Assembly (NCBI GenBank): GCA_028554795.2
Contig: CM068839.1
Span: 90,926,182 to 90,990,181 of the forward strand
DNA length: 64,000 nt
Direction of reading: 5' to 3'
From: Sinohyriopsis cumingii
Taxonomy: Eukaryota; Mollusca; Bivalvia; Unionida; Unionidae
The notes below the pieces were generated by a model. That model made no database searches. It was not told the origin of the DNA and was given only the letters and a program-made list of their open reading frames with translations. The first letter of the stretch is position 1, and every line of letters starts with the position of its first letter. Below are positions 1-8,136 of the stretch, piece by piece. Both the position numbers and the translations under genes were made by a program.

Positions 1-57
1 GAAAAGTACCTTTATCCTTTCCTAACGAGACAGAAAAAAATGGAAAAATTGCTTAAA

Positions 58-63
58 CATATC
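58..63. repeat. Left target site duplication of element 1 (CATATC)
   Basis: CATATC directly precedes the terminal AGTAGTG and recurs directly after the terminal CACTACT at 20617..20622. Six base pairs is the usual Polinton duplication length, so it marks the insertion site. Confidence 0.93.
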
Positions 64-118
64 AGTAGTGAAAGGGGGCACCCTACGTACAATGGGAATT
101 AGCATTACAGGGACCCCT

Positions 119-290
119 GGGTCACTCTACGTACAATGGAAATTTAACATGGCAAAAAATCGTGGGTCACTCTACGTACAAGGGGAATTTAACATGGCAA
201 TGAATCGTGGGTCACTCTACGTACAAGGGGAATTTAACATGGCAATAAATCGTGGGTCACTCTACGTACAAGGGGAATTTAACATGGGAT
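119..290 (+). repeat. 45-bp tandem repeats inside left TIR
   Basis: Units start at 119, 164, 209 and 254, each opening GGGTCACTCTACGTAC and continuing with a GGAATTTAACATGGCAA-type segment. A diverged unit lies at about 77..118. The core TCTACGTACA is nearly palindromic. Repeated subterminal sites are candidate binding sites for integrase or replication proteins (inference). Because 45 is a multiple of three, the array stays open as a spurious reading frame. Confidence 0.85.
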
Positions 291-344
291 TTTTTTTTAA
301 TTTTAAAAAATTTTTTTAAAAAAAGGGGTAGGCAATGGAAAGGT

Positions 345-384
345 TATCTCTTTTCGAGAAATATGGCTGGCCCTGAAAAGGGCC
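345..384 (-). terminator. Histone-type 3' processing signal (stem-loop plus downstream element) for the 76-aa gene
   Basis: On the minus strand: AAAGGCCCTTTTCAGGGCC (stem 369..374 with 379..384, loop TTTC), then the purine element CTCGAAAAGAGATA about 15 nt further on. It starts about 20 nt after the stop codon of the minus-strand gene 407..637. The match to the metazoan histone mRNA stem-loop consensus (GGCYCTTTTCAGRGCC) is exact. The 3' flank reads AGCCA here rather than ACCCA. Confidence 0.8.
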
Positions 385-406
385 TTTGGTTTATGTTAAT
401 ATGCCC

Positions 407-637
407 TTAACATAAAGGGCATTTGCGACATCTTCTTTTCCTCAAACTTCGTCTTACAGCAGGGCCATACATCAGAGTCCTCTTGAGGCAACCTTGTCTC
501 TCTATATAGACTCTTCTTATCCACAGACTGCTGTTGGTCCTGTGGACAACGGTCCACTTGGATCGGACATACATGAGCATGTCCGTCCTGAACATCATTG
601 TTGACACAAGGGTTGAAGATTCAACGTCGGTCCACAT
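407..637 (-). CDS. Small left-end protein, 76 aa, Cys/Arg-rich tail (unknown function)
   Basis: The family is not recognised. The protein is basic and ends in a compact Cys-rich tail (RRCRKCPLC). I judge it a real gene from its flanks rather than its sequence. A good TATA box (TATAAATA on the minus strand, 689..682) lies about 45 nt upstream of the ATG, and a histone-type stem-loop begins about 20 nt after the stop. It is divergent from the 188-aa gene at 857, sharing a 219-bp promoter region. The outermost position suggests an early or regulatory role, which is inference. A spurious ORF is possible but less likely given the flanking signals. Confidence 0.6.
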   Translation of the reverse strand: MWTDVESSTLVSTMMFRTDMLMYVRSKWTVVHRTNSSLWIRRVYIERQGCLKRTLMYGPAVRRSLRKRRCRKCPLC

Positions 638-856
638 GTTGAGGCTCCGAGAATAGGTGAATCAATGCAGTGAACTGCGCTTATTTATAGGGACAGAAAG
701 GATTGAAACGGATTGAGTTAATTCACCAATCCGAACACGCGTTACAGAATTCAGTCAGCCCGCATCCAATCCGAAGAGAGCAGTCTGTGACGTTACGTAG
801 TCAATATAGATTCGCTAGCGCTTGTGTGCAGTCAATCTATGCGATAGTGATTCAAC
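638..856. promoter_or_regulatory. Divergent promoter region with repeated CAATCCG boxes
   Basis: The region lies between two divergent genes. The minus-strand TATA is at 689..682 and a weaker plus-strand AATATAGA at 803..810, about 50 nt before the ATG at 857. Between them the heptamer CAATCCG or its complement CGGATTG occurs four times within 699..776, twice as part of a CCAAT motif (CCAATCCGAA). This looks like a shared upstream control region. Confidence 0.55.
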
Positions 857-1423
857 ATGACGGAAACTCAGAAAACGATCCAGTGGGGTGCACCAGCAGG
901 GGAGACCGCCCAAGGGAACCCGGACTTACTTTCAGAAGAGGTGAATTGGGATTTTGTGGATTTTCTCTCCTCGCAAGAATTTGTTCCGGAACCTTCGTTA
1001 CCTTCTTCATTACCGCAAGTGGAGAATTTTAGACAGAGACAGAAAGAAGAATTGGAGAAATTTATACAACGACAAAAGGAAGCCGAACAAGTTTTTCTCC
1101 TACAGCAACAGCAGCAAGAAGAAGTGGTAAGAAAAAAACAACAGCAAGAAGAAGTAGCAGCAAAGAAACAAGAGGGTGAAAATCAAACGGTCACGGTACT
1201 GTTGGACATTTTAGCGGAGTTAAGAAGTCTGAAACAAATGTATCAGACTTCTTTATTACGACCGAAGAGAATACGACCTTCCCGAGCTAAACACGTCAAC
1301 CCTGTGACTAAGCCTACCGTACCACCCTTAGTGATTTCAACCCAATCATTATCATCATTACGCAGTCCAGAAGTAGGCCTTGGCCGTGGCAAAGGCTTAA
1401 GGCAGTTAAAGTTGATTGCTTAA
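857..1423 (+). CDS. Coiled-coil protein with acidic-aromatic N-terminus, 188 aa (regulator-like)
   Basis: No family is recognised. Residues 25-45 form an acidic/aromatic patch containing VNWDFVDFL, which resembles acidic transactivation segments. Residues 55-105 are a Gln/Glu/Lys-rich coiled coil with polyQ runs. About residues 115-135 form a leucine-rich amphipathic helix, and a basic RPKRIRPSR stretch (about 138-146) could be a nuclear localisation signal. The ATG at 857 follows a TATA-like box at 803. The stop is 27 nt before a perfect histone-type stem-loop. Composition and placement are consistent with a small DNA-associated regulator, but this is inference. An overlapping frame at 703..1032 is a shadow. 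Confidence 0.7.
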   Translation: MTETQKTIQWGAPAGETAQGNPDLLSEEVNWDFVDFLSSQEFVPEPSLPSSLPQVENFRQRQKEELEKFIQRQKEAEQVFLLQQQQQEEVVRKKQQQEEVAAKKQEGENQTVTVLLDILAELRSLKQMYQTSLLRPKRIRPSRAKHVNPVTKPTVPPLVISTQSLSSLRSPEVGLGRGKGLRQLKLIA

Positions 1424-1448
1424 ACTCACCCCTTCACCATAAAGAAAA

Positions 1449-1492
1449 AAGGCCCTTTTCAGGGCCACCCACATTTCTCGAAAAGAAATACA
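1449..1492 (+). terminator. Histone-type 3' stem-loop and downstream purine element
   Basis: AAGGCCCTTTTCAGGGCC followed by ACCCA (stem 1451..1456 with 1461..1466, loop TTTC), then CTCGAAAAGAAATA at 1478..1491. This copy matches the consensus for replication-dependent histone mRNA 3' ends throughout the stem, loop and 3' flank. It lies 27 nt downstream of the stop at 1423. An AATAAA at 1681..1686 is a possible backup polyadenylation signal. Confidence 0.85.
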
Positions 1493-1716
1493 ATTTCAAT
1501 TTGCCAATAACTCAAAAAAAACCCACCCATTTTACCCTTATAGTACGTGTCTGTGTATGAGTGCGTGAGTGTAGCTTCTTATTTTAAAATCACAACTCAA
1601 AGACACTTACCTTATATCATTCATTTATTCTTTTCTCCATTTTTTTACAATCCAATTCACAATTCACAACACAACACTTTAATAAAAAGTTCATTGATTT
1701 CTTCTTTTCTCCTTGT

Positions 1717-2188
1717 TTAGTCTCTCTGTTTTTTGAATTTCTTCACCGTCACACTCTTTTCCTCTTCTTCTTCCTCCTCGCTTTCTTCCCTTCTTCTTTT
1801 TTTCTCCTGTTTCTTTTTCTTCACCTGTCTTCTTTCTTCCTCAGAAGAATCCCTCTCTTCCTCTGAAGAATCCCTCTCTTCTTCTGAAGAATTCCTCTTT
1901 TCTTCTGACTCCTCTTGTTTCTTTTTTGGGCAATCTGGAGACCAATGTCCTTTTTCTTTACAATAATAACAGGTATCTTGACTTTTGTCTTTTTTATCCC
2001 CTGTTTTTTCTTTTCTGACGGTCTGGACACTCTGAAGACCAATGCTCTTTCTTCTGACAGATATAGCAAGTATCTTGACTTTTATCTCTAAAGGAAGGAG
2101 AGTAGTCCGTAGGCTGGTCTGAAGAGAATTTTCTAATGACCCCTCGCAAAGCTCTGACGAAACGTTCCATCTGGTTAGTCTCTTCCAT
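1717..2188 (-). CDS. Double zinc-knuckle (CCHC) protein with charged tail, broken by a one-base frame shift
   Basis: Two adjacent CCHC knuckles are visible, CYICQKKEHWSSEC in the first frame and CYYCKEKGHWSPDC in the next, but they lie in different reading frames. The break falls in the A-rich tract around 2010-2020, which includes an A6 run. The span of 472 nt is one base more than a multiple of three, so a single extra base explains it. The start is placed at the ATG at 2188 because the TATA box at 2252..2241 would start transcription downstream of the ATG at 2236. The C-terminal half is made of SSEEERD repeats followed by Lys/Arg/Glu runs. A nucleic-acid-binding role is likely from the knuckles; the pathway is unknown. 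It is divergent from PolB. Confidence 0.65.
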
Positions 2189-2240
2189 CGTTGTGCTCGG
2201 CTTGAGAGTGAAATGAATAGTGAAAGGACAAGACACACAC

Positions 2241-2252
2241 CCTTTTATATAC
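2241..2252 (-). promoter_or_regulatory. TATA box of the zinc-knuckle gene
   Basis: GTATATAAAAGG on the minus strand, about 55 nt upstream of the ATG at 2188. Its position argues against the ATG at 2236. Confidence 0.7.
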
Positions 2253-2268
2253 GCTGGTCCGCTATGAC

Positions 2269-2275
2269 TATAAAG
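2269..2275 (+). promoter_or_regulatory. TATA box of PolB
   Basis: TATAAAG, 48 nt upstream of the PolB ATG at 2323. Together with the opposite TATA at 2252 it makes a compact divergent promoter. Confidence 0.65.
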
Positions 2276-2322
2276 TAGTTTATGGTGTTTGAACTTGAGT
2301 CATTTGACTTTTTGCTTTCAAG

Positions 2323-5300
2323 ATGAAACGATCCCATTCATTCGAGAAGAAAGAAGAAGAAAGTAAGAGGCAGAAACGTGATCTATCGCCTCGTACCAGG
2401 GCTGAAATCTTGGCACAAATTCATGCCAGTGATTTTGAAGAGGACATGAGTGAACCAGAATCCGAACCCTCTAACCCAAGTTCACCACCCTTACTCAACC
2501 CTGAAAAATACTATTCCATTCGAGAGACGGAAAAGCGCTCCTCTAGAAAATTTAGAACCACGGCTTACAAATACACAGTGAAGTTTAAAGATTTCAAGGC
2601 TGAAGTGCCGTTAGAGAAAGCAGAAGTGTTCATCACTGAGGTGTGGGATTCTTTGCTCACTGCACTCAAGCGACAATGTCAACCCAAAGAAGACGATCGC
2701 TTGAGACTTTCCATACAACACGACGGTTTGAAATCCCCTGTTTGGATCGAGTTTAGCACCCCTGCAGAATTGACTGCTTCCAAACTCATGGACAAGATTC
2801 AACACGTACAACAATCTAATGATCAGTTTGACATCACCGATGGTAAAGCCACACTGGACATGACCCACGTCTCTCCTCCTCAAGGGACAGGACGCAAAAA
2901 GATGTTATTGGTGGACGACCTTCGCAACACCAAAACGAGTCTCGTCCGAATTAACAACCCTCATGACCAGATGTGTTTAGCCCGTGCCATCGTGGTGGGA
3001 CGAACCTATGCCAACAAGAACGACACGGTAGAATGGAAAAGAACCTGGAACACTATTCAACGTTCCGACCGAGCCAAACAACGAAACGAAGCAGAACTCC
3101 TGTTACAACAAGCCGGACTGCCCAAAGACACACCCTGTGGCATTCCCGAGATGCAAAAATTGCAAGATGTCCTAGCTCCACGATACACCTTGAAAGTGCA
3201 CCCTCAAGAAATGCGCGGGCCTCTATTGTTTCGAGGCCAAGATTTTAAGGACGGAAAATACATTCACCTTTATCATCACGATGACCATTTCGATACCATT
3301 ACCAGTATCACTGGATTCCTGGGATATGCTTATTATTGTGAGAAATGTGACTATGGTTATAATAATCGAGAGCAACACAAACATTGTGGATGGAAATGCT
3401 CAGGATGTTTGGCCTCTCCACCCTGTCTGAGCGAAGAACCAGTGCCTTGTTCAACTTGTCTGCGCACGTTTGTCAGCCCTACCTGTTACCAACAACATTT
3501 GAAGACGCAAGGTTCACAGAAGAAATGCGCTTGTCAACTCCTGAGATTGTGCCCTACGTGTGGACAAGGCATACGTACCAATAATAACAAGGCACACGTA
3601 TGTTCAGGAAAGAAAAAATGTCACATTTGTCACCACATCGTGGACTTGGAACACCAATGCTACGTGCAAAAATACCAATCCCCACCAGAGAAAGAGGACG
3701 GTCACAAGAAGAAAGGCAATTTCATCTTTTTCGATTTCGAATGCATGCAAGAGACCGGCATTCACATTCCTAATTTTTGCGTGGCTCATCGAGCGTGCGA
3801 GAAGTGCATTCAAGAACCTATCTTCAGTCATTGCCCTCACTGCAGCAAGATTCCTGGAGGGCGTGAAAAAATCTTTCGGGGACCTAACACGTTAGCCGAT
3901 TTTGCCCAATGGGTCTTAGACCCCGTCGACAAGACATGGAGCCAAGAGGACATCGAACGTTACGGAGATTGTCATCGTCATGCCACGGTGATGGCTCACA
4001 ATTTCTCCGGATACGATGGACAGTTTCTTCTCAGATACTATACGGAACAAGGCACCGAGCGTCCTAAAGTGACTTTGAACGGAGCCAAAATCATTTTCAT
4101 GCAAGTGGGACAAGTACAGTTTAAAGATTCGATGAGCTATTAGGCCATGCCTTTGAGTCGAATGCCTAAAACGTTTGGAATGACAGAAATGGCTAAAGGG
4201 TACTTTCCACACTTTTTCAATACGGAAGCCAATCAACATGCCGTTCTACCCCATTTACCCGAGGCTCACTATTACGACCCCGACAACATGCGTACCGAAC
4301 AACGAGAAGCTTTCTACGCTTGGTACCAGATTCACGCCTCGGACCCTTTCGACTTTCAGGAAGAAATGCTAAAGTATTGTCGTTCCGACGTGGACATTTT
4401 ACGGCGTTGCTGTGGAAAATTTCGAGAACTGTTCATGGAACACGGAGGGGTCGATCCTTTGAAAGAAGCTTGCACCATTGCCAAAGCGTGTTCCTTAGTG
4501 TATCGACAACGATTCATGCCTGAAAAGACCGTGGCTGTCATCAGTCCTCAAACGACCCACTTTGTCAAACGTCAATACTCGGTCAAAGCCCTACGTTGGT
4601 TACATTACTTGTGCGACAAGGAAGACAAGTGGATTCAGCATGCCCGCAACGGAGGGGGCGAAAAGACCATCGGAACGTATTCGGTCGATGGCTGGGACTT
4701 AGAAAACCCCAAGATCGTGTACGAGTTTAACGGTTGCTTATTTCACGGATGTCCCGTCTGTTACCCTGACCGTGGCATTAAAAATCAGTTTTTGCAACGA
4801 ACCATGGAAGACTTGTACCAGGACACTTGTCAGCGACGCCTAAAGTTAGAACAGCAAGGATACCAAGTGGTGGAAATGTGGGAACACGAGTACGATCACC
4901 GTATGAGAACCGATCCCGAGTTTAAACGCCTCGTGGAAAGTTACCAGTTCATGGACCCGCTGAACCCGAGGGATAGTTTGTACGGAGGAAGGACCAATGC
5001 CACCTGTTTGCTGTACCAAGCCGACGAAGAGAAAGGAGAAGAAATCAAATACTTGGACGTGTGTTCGCTGTATCCCTACGTGTGCAAATATTGTCACTTT
5101 CCTGTAGGGCACCCGCAATTGCTGACGGAACACATCGACCTGGTCAACATTCGACAATACGACGGCTTGATCAAGTGCAAAGTTTTGCCTCCCACGAACC
5201 TATGCCATCCCGTCTTACCTCACCATTGTCAAGGCAAACTGATGTTTCCCTTGTGCCGTACTTGTGCCGAAACGTGCAACCAAGACCAGCCTTGTCAGCA

Positions 5301-6360
5301 CAGCCAGGAAGAACGGGCCTTGACGGGAACCTGGGTCAGCGTAGAATTGTTCAAAGCTCTGGACATGGGATACCAACTGTTAGAAGTGTACGAAATTTGC
5401 CACTTTCCCAAGACACAACAGTACCGCAAGGGTGATCCCAGTCAGAAAGGCATTTTCGCAGACTACGTGGATGCCTTTTTGAAACTGAAGCAAGAAGCCA
5501 GCGGCTATCCTTCCTGGTGTCACACTCCCGAAGACCAAATAAAATTCAAAGAGAAATATTACGAACAAGAAGGCATCACTTTAGACCACATCGAGAAAAA
5601 CGAAGGTAGGAGATCGTTTGCCAAAGTGATGTTAAATTGCTTGTGGGGTAAAATGGCACAACGACCGTGTTTACCCAAGACGGAATATTTGACAGAACCT
5701 TCCCGCTACTTCCAGATGATTCACGACAAAACCAAATACATGAAACACGTGGACGTCGTTCGAGAGAATTTGATCTTGGTCAATTACGAAGAAGATCTGG
5801 ACTTTGTACAAGACGACCCTTTTGGAAATGTTATCATTGCGGCTTACGTGACAGCCCATGCTCGCTTAAAATTGTACGAAGCTTTAGAACTGTTAGAAGA
5901 ACGCGTCCTGTACTTTGACACGGACAGTTGCATTTACATCCATCACCCGATTCAACATCACCCTAACATCGAAGGAGACCGTTTAGGAGCCTGGACAGAC
6001 GAGCATCCCGACGACAAGATTCTAAGTTTTGTCAGTGGCGGTCCCAAAAATTACGGCTACGAATACCGTGACAAACAAGGAGAAGTGCACACGACGTGCA
6101 AAGTGAAAGGACTGACTCTGAATTATCGTACCAGTCGAGTGGTCAACTTTGGGGTATTGAAAGAAGCCTTGCAATCGGGAGAAGATGGAAACTTTAAAGT
6201 GACCACCTATCAACCGAACAAGATTGTACGTTTACCCACTCACCACATCGTCAGTCGACCCTTGGAAAAAGTCTATCAAATCGTGTACCAGAAGCGAGTT
6301 CGACTTCCCAATCATTTCACCTTACCGTATGGACACGTTGGTATAAAACATTGGTTGTAA
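2323..6360 (+). CDS. Protein-primed family B DNA polymerase, interrupted by an in-frame TAG
   Basis: This is the replicative polymerase of the element, expected to copy the linear genome from protein-primed ends. The order read along one frame is: charged N-terminal region; a long Cys/His-rich zinc-binding region (about residues 340-450); exonuclease motif I FFDFE (about 470); exonuclease motif II NFSGYD (about 562); palm motif A DVCSLYP (about 909); motif B KVMLNCLWGK (about 1100); and motif C YFDTDS (about 1196). Palm residues DxxSLYP and DTDS are intact. One amber codon at 4141..4143 splits the frame into 606 and 737 codons without any frame change. This is either a nonsense mutation in this copy or, less likely, readthrough. 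The total of about 1,345 codons fits Polinton/adintovirus PolB. The start at 2323 follows a TATA at 2269. Confidence 0.93.
6342..6348 (+). promoter_or_regulatory. TATA box of the first BIR gene
   Basis: TATAAAA inside the last codons of PolB, 43 nt before the ATG at 6385. Confidence 0.6.
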
Positions 6361-6384
6361 GAGGATAGTTACCCCACCAGAAAG

Positions 6385-6843
6385 ATGACTTCGCCACAGC
6401 AAGAATCGAGTGAGAAACCCGATGAGAACTCCAAGTTCAAACCCTACCATTTTCCAGTCTTCTTACCTGACTATTGTGATTGTGCCCGTCGATTGGATAC
6501 GTTTCAGAAATGGCCTACGGATAGGGAAGGATTACCTTCTTCGCATGTTTTAGCTAGAACAGGATTTGTCTACTTGGGACCTGAGTCAGGATTGGGATAC
6601 GAGGTACAGTGTTTTGCTTGCGGACTGAAGTTACGAATGGATCTATGTATCTATAAAGATTCAGCTATTCTGGAACATACTCGATGGTCTCCGCACTGCC
6701 CTTACCTTTCTATGGCCTTTCCACCCATCACACTACGGTACAATGTTGACGGTACCTTAGAGACGGTACCTTCCAGAACAAGACATAAAAAACGTAAAAA
6801 AGGAAAGATGTACAAGCTGGAGACTGCATTGCGACTAGTATAA
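6385..6843 (+). CDS. BIR-domain (IAP-like) protein, 152 aa
   Basis: One baculovirus-IAP-repeat fold covers about residues 25-115. It opens with FLPDYCDCARRLDTFQKWP, carries LARTGFVYLG, and keeps the zinc ligands in CFAC and EHTRWSPHC. BIR proteins bind caspases or IAP antagonists and can block host apoptosis. That role is known for the family and inferred here. The tryptophan usually found shortly after the second cysteine is not obvious (KLRMDLCIY), so peptide binding may differ. The C-terminus is basic (RHKKRKKGK), and there is no RING finger. It is followed by a second BIR gene. Confidence 0.88.
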   Translation: MTSPQQESSEKPDENSKFKPYHFPVFLPDYCDCARRLDTFQKWPTDREGLPSSHVLARTGFVYLGPESGLGYEVQCFACGLKLRMDLCIYKDSAILEHTRWSPHCPYLSMAFPPITLRYNVDGTLETVPSRTRHKKRKKGKMYKLETALRLV

Positions 6844-6848
6844 AAAGG
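6839..6848 (+). promoter_or_regulatory. TATA box of the second BIR gene
   Basis: TATAAAAAGG overlapping the stop codon of the previous gene. Transcription would begin near 6868, so the in-frame ATG at 6903 is a more comfortable start than the ATG at 6867. Confidence 0.6.
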
Positions 6849-6866
6849 GGGCTATGGTCAAGATCG

Positions 6867-7640
6867 ATGGTTCATTTTGACTACCAAGACCGAGCGAACA
6901 AGATGAATACTTTGAAAAAGACATCGTTTCAGTTTGGGGATTGTAAAAAAGTTGTATCTTCCTCTAGTGTGACTAATATTGGATGGATAAGACCCAGGCA
7001 TTGCGATGGAAAATGTCCGGAAGGAAACTGCGATTGTCCATGTGGTTACCATTGTAATTGCGTAACGGAGTTTGCAGACGAGTGCGATTGTGAGCCTTGC
7101 GATGGATACGATGCTGTACCTTGTGACCTGAGCGATGCCGTAAAGCATCATGGGAACTTTGTTCTCACTGCCCCTATCATAGAAAGTGATGCTGTGCGTG
7201 TCAAACCTGAGGGATGCGAAAGCGATGCCGCTCGTCCTCTTAGACATTTTACCGGGTTTAAAGGGGAATGTCGACCTTCACGTTTACCTCCCTACGGATG
7301 TCATCCAGCCCTGAGAAAACTCCTGTTCCTGTCACCCAACCCTCATCGAAACGAACCTGTGAAAGACGAATATTCGTTCCCTGTGCGTTTGTCGGAATAC
7401 TGCGACTTTGAAAATCGTCTTCAATCGTTCAAAGGAAAATGGCCAAAGTATCTGGGAGGACCGACCCCTGAAGAATTAGCCAGAGCCGGATTTTTCTACT
7501 TGGGCGAAGGAGATAAAGTCAAGTGCTTCAGTTGCGGTGTGTCACTTCACCACTGGGAACCGCAAGATTCGGCCTACGTTGAACATGCTCGATGGTCACC
7601 GAATTGTCATTACTTACCTTTAGTGGGACCGAGACATTGA
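6867..7640 (+). CDS. BIR-domain (IAP-like) protein with Cys-rich N-terminal region, 257 aa
   Basis: The C-terminal BIR domain (about residues 168-255) is canonical: YCDFENRLQSFKGKWP, LARAGFFYLGEGDKVKCFSCG, HHWEPQDSAYVEHARWSPNC, with all four zinc ligands and the binding-groove tryptophan. Residues 45-80 form a separate Cys-rich stretch (repeated CxC and CxxxC) that is not a RING finger and that I do not recognise. The first ATG is at 6867, but the TATA at 6839 favours the in-frame ATG at 6903 (245 aa). It is likely an apoptosis inhibitor paralogous to the upstream gene. Its domain is closer to consensus, so it is the better candidate for caspase or IAP-antagonist binding. Confidence 0.9.
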   Translation: MVHFDYQDRANKMNTLKKTSFQFGDCKKVVSSSSVTNIGWIRPRHCDGKCPEGNCDCPCGYHCNCVTEFADECDCEPCDGYDAVPCDLSDAVKHHGNFVLTAPIIESDAVRVKPEGCESDAARPLRHFTGFKGECRPSRLPPYGCHPALRKLLFLSPNPHRNEPVKDEYSFPVRLSEYCDFENRLQSFKGKWPKYLGGPTPEELARAGFFYLGEGDKVKCFSCGVSLHHWEPQDSAYVEHARWSPNCHYLPLVGPRH

Positions 7641-7668
7641 AGTAACTTCTTACCATAATAATCTGTTC

Positions 7669-8124
7669 ATGGATACTTTACAAGAGAACATTCGTGCTTT
7701 GCCTGTGGAGTTGAGAGAACGCATTTACCGAGAGCTGGTCAAAATATAAGTCAAACGTAAAGAACAATTGCATCCGATACGTCACCAGATCTTTAACCAC
7801 TGGTACCTTCAGGCTATACAAGGACTGATTGAGTTGAAAGTGTTCCATTGGACAGACATTGATCAACGACCTCCTGGTTATAAAAAGGAATCGTTTGGTA
7901 TGGACGATTCTATCTACTACATTGTAAACGTACTGCATCGAATTCCAGAGGAAGAGTTAACGAATTACCAACATCTTGAACACAATGTCAACTTGGTGAA
8001 AGAGGAAACTTCTGAACGAATTGTAATGTATAGATTAGTGACTCAACGATTTAAATTCGACACTGAAGTAAAACCATGTTTGTGCAAACAGTACATTTCT
8101 TGTGTCAGACCAAAGAGGATTTAG
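7669..8124 (+). pseudogene. F-box-like protein, first tandem copy, broken by an early stop
   Basis: The first 26 codons are almost identical to those of the gene at 8137, then TAA at 7747..7749 occupies the place of a CAA in that copy (a single C-to-T change). The frame then stays open to 8124 with recognisable homology (HQIFNHWYL, EEETS). The N-terminal ALPVELRERIYREL resembles the start of an F-box, which would recruit a Skp1-Cullin ubiquitin ligase; this is a weak motif-level guess. An internal ATG at 7768 leaves a 118-codon frame, but it lacks the N-terminal motif. Confidence 0.7.
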
Positions 8125-8136
8125 TATAACCTATTC

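Larger units (their letters stand above)
64..392 (+). repeat. Left terminal inverted repeat of element 1
   Basis: This segment matches the reverse complement of 20289..20616 nearly end to end. In order it holds the terminal AGTAGTG, one diverged and four good 45-bp tandem units, an A/T-only block, and a histone-type 3' stem-loop on the minus strand (369..384). Differences from the right copy are few, for example single substitutions in the third tandem unit and around 340-368. Confidence 0.93.

Noticed and set aside
119-290. CRISPR-like array in the TIR
   Set aside because: The units are contiguous tandem repeats without unique spacers, in eukaryotic DNA.
68-319. 83-codon frame in the left TIR and its mirror in the right TIR (20361..20612)
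   Set aside because: It is opened by GTG and kept open by the 45-bp repeat period; there is no promoter and no independent coding sign.
369-384. Rho-independent terminator for GGCCCTGAAAAGGGCC
   Set aside because: No U-tract follows and the setting is eukaryotic; the loop, flanks and downstream purine element fit a histone-type 3' end better.
703-1032. 109-codon frame overlapping the 188-aa gene
   Set aside because: Shadow frame; it runs through the promoter region and lacks a 3' signal.
1733-1966. Ser-rich 77-codon frame on the plus strand
   Set aside because: Antisense of the SSEEERD repeats of the zinc-knuckle gene.
1994-2236. Start of the zinc-knuckle gene at the ATG at 2236
   Set aside because: The TATA box at 2252..2241 would place the transcript start downstream of this ATG, so 2188 is preferred.
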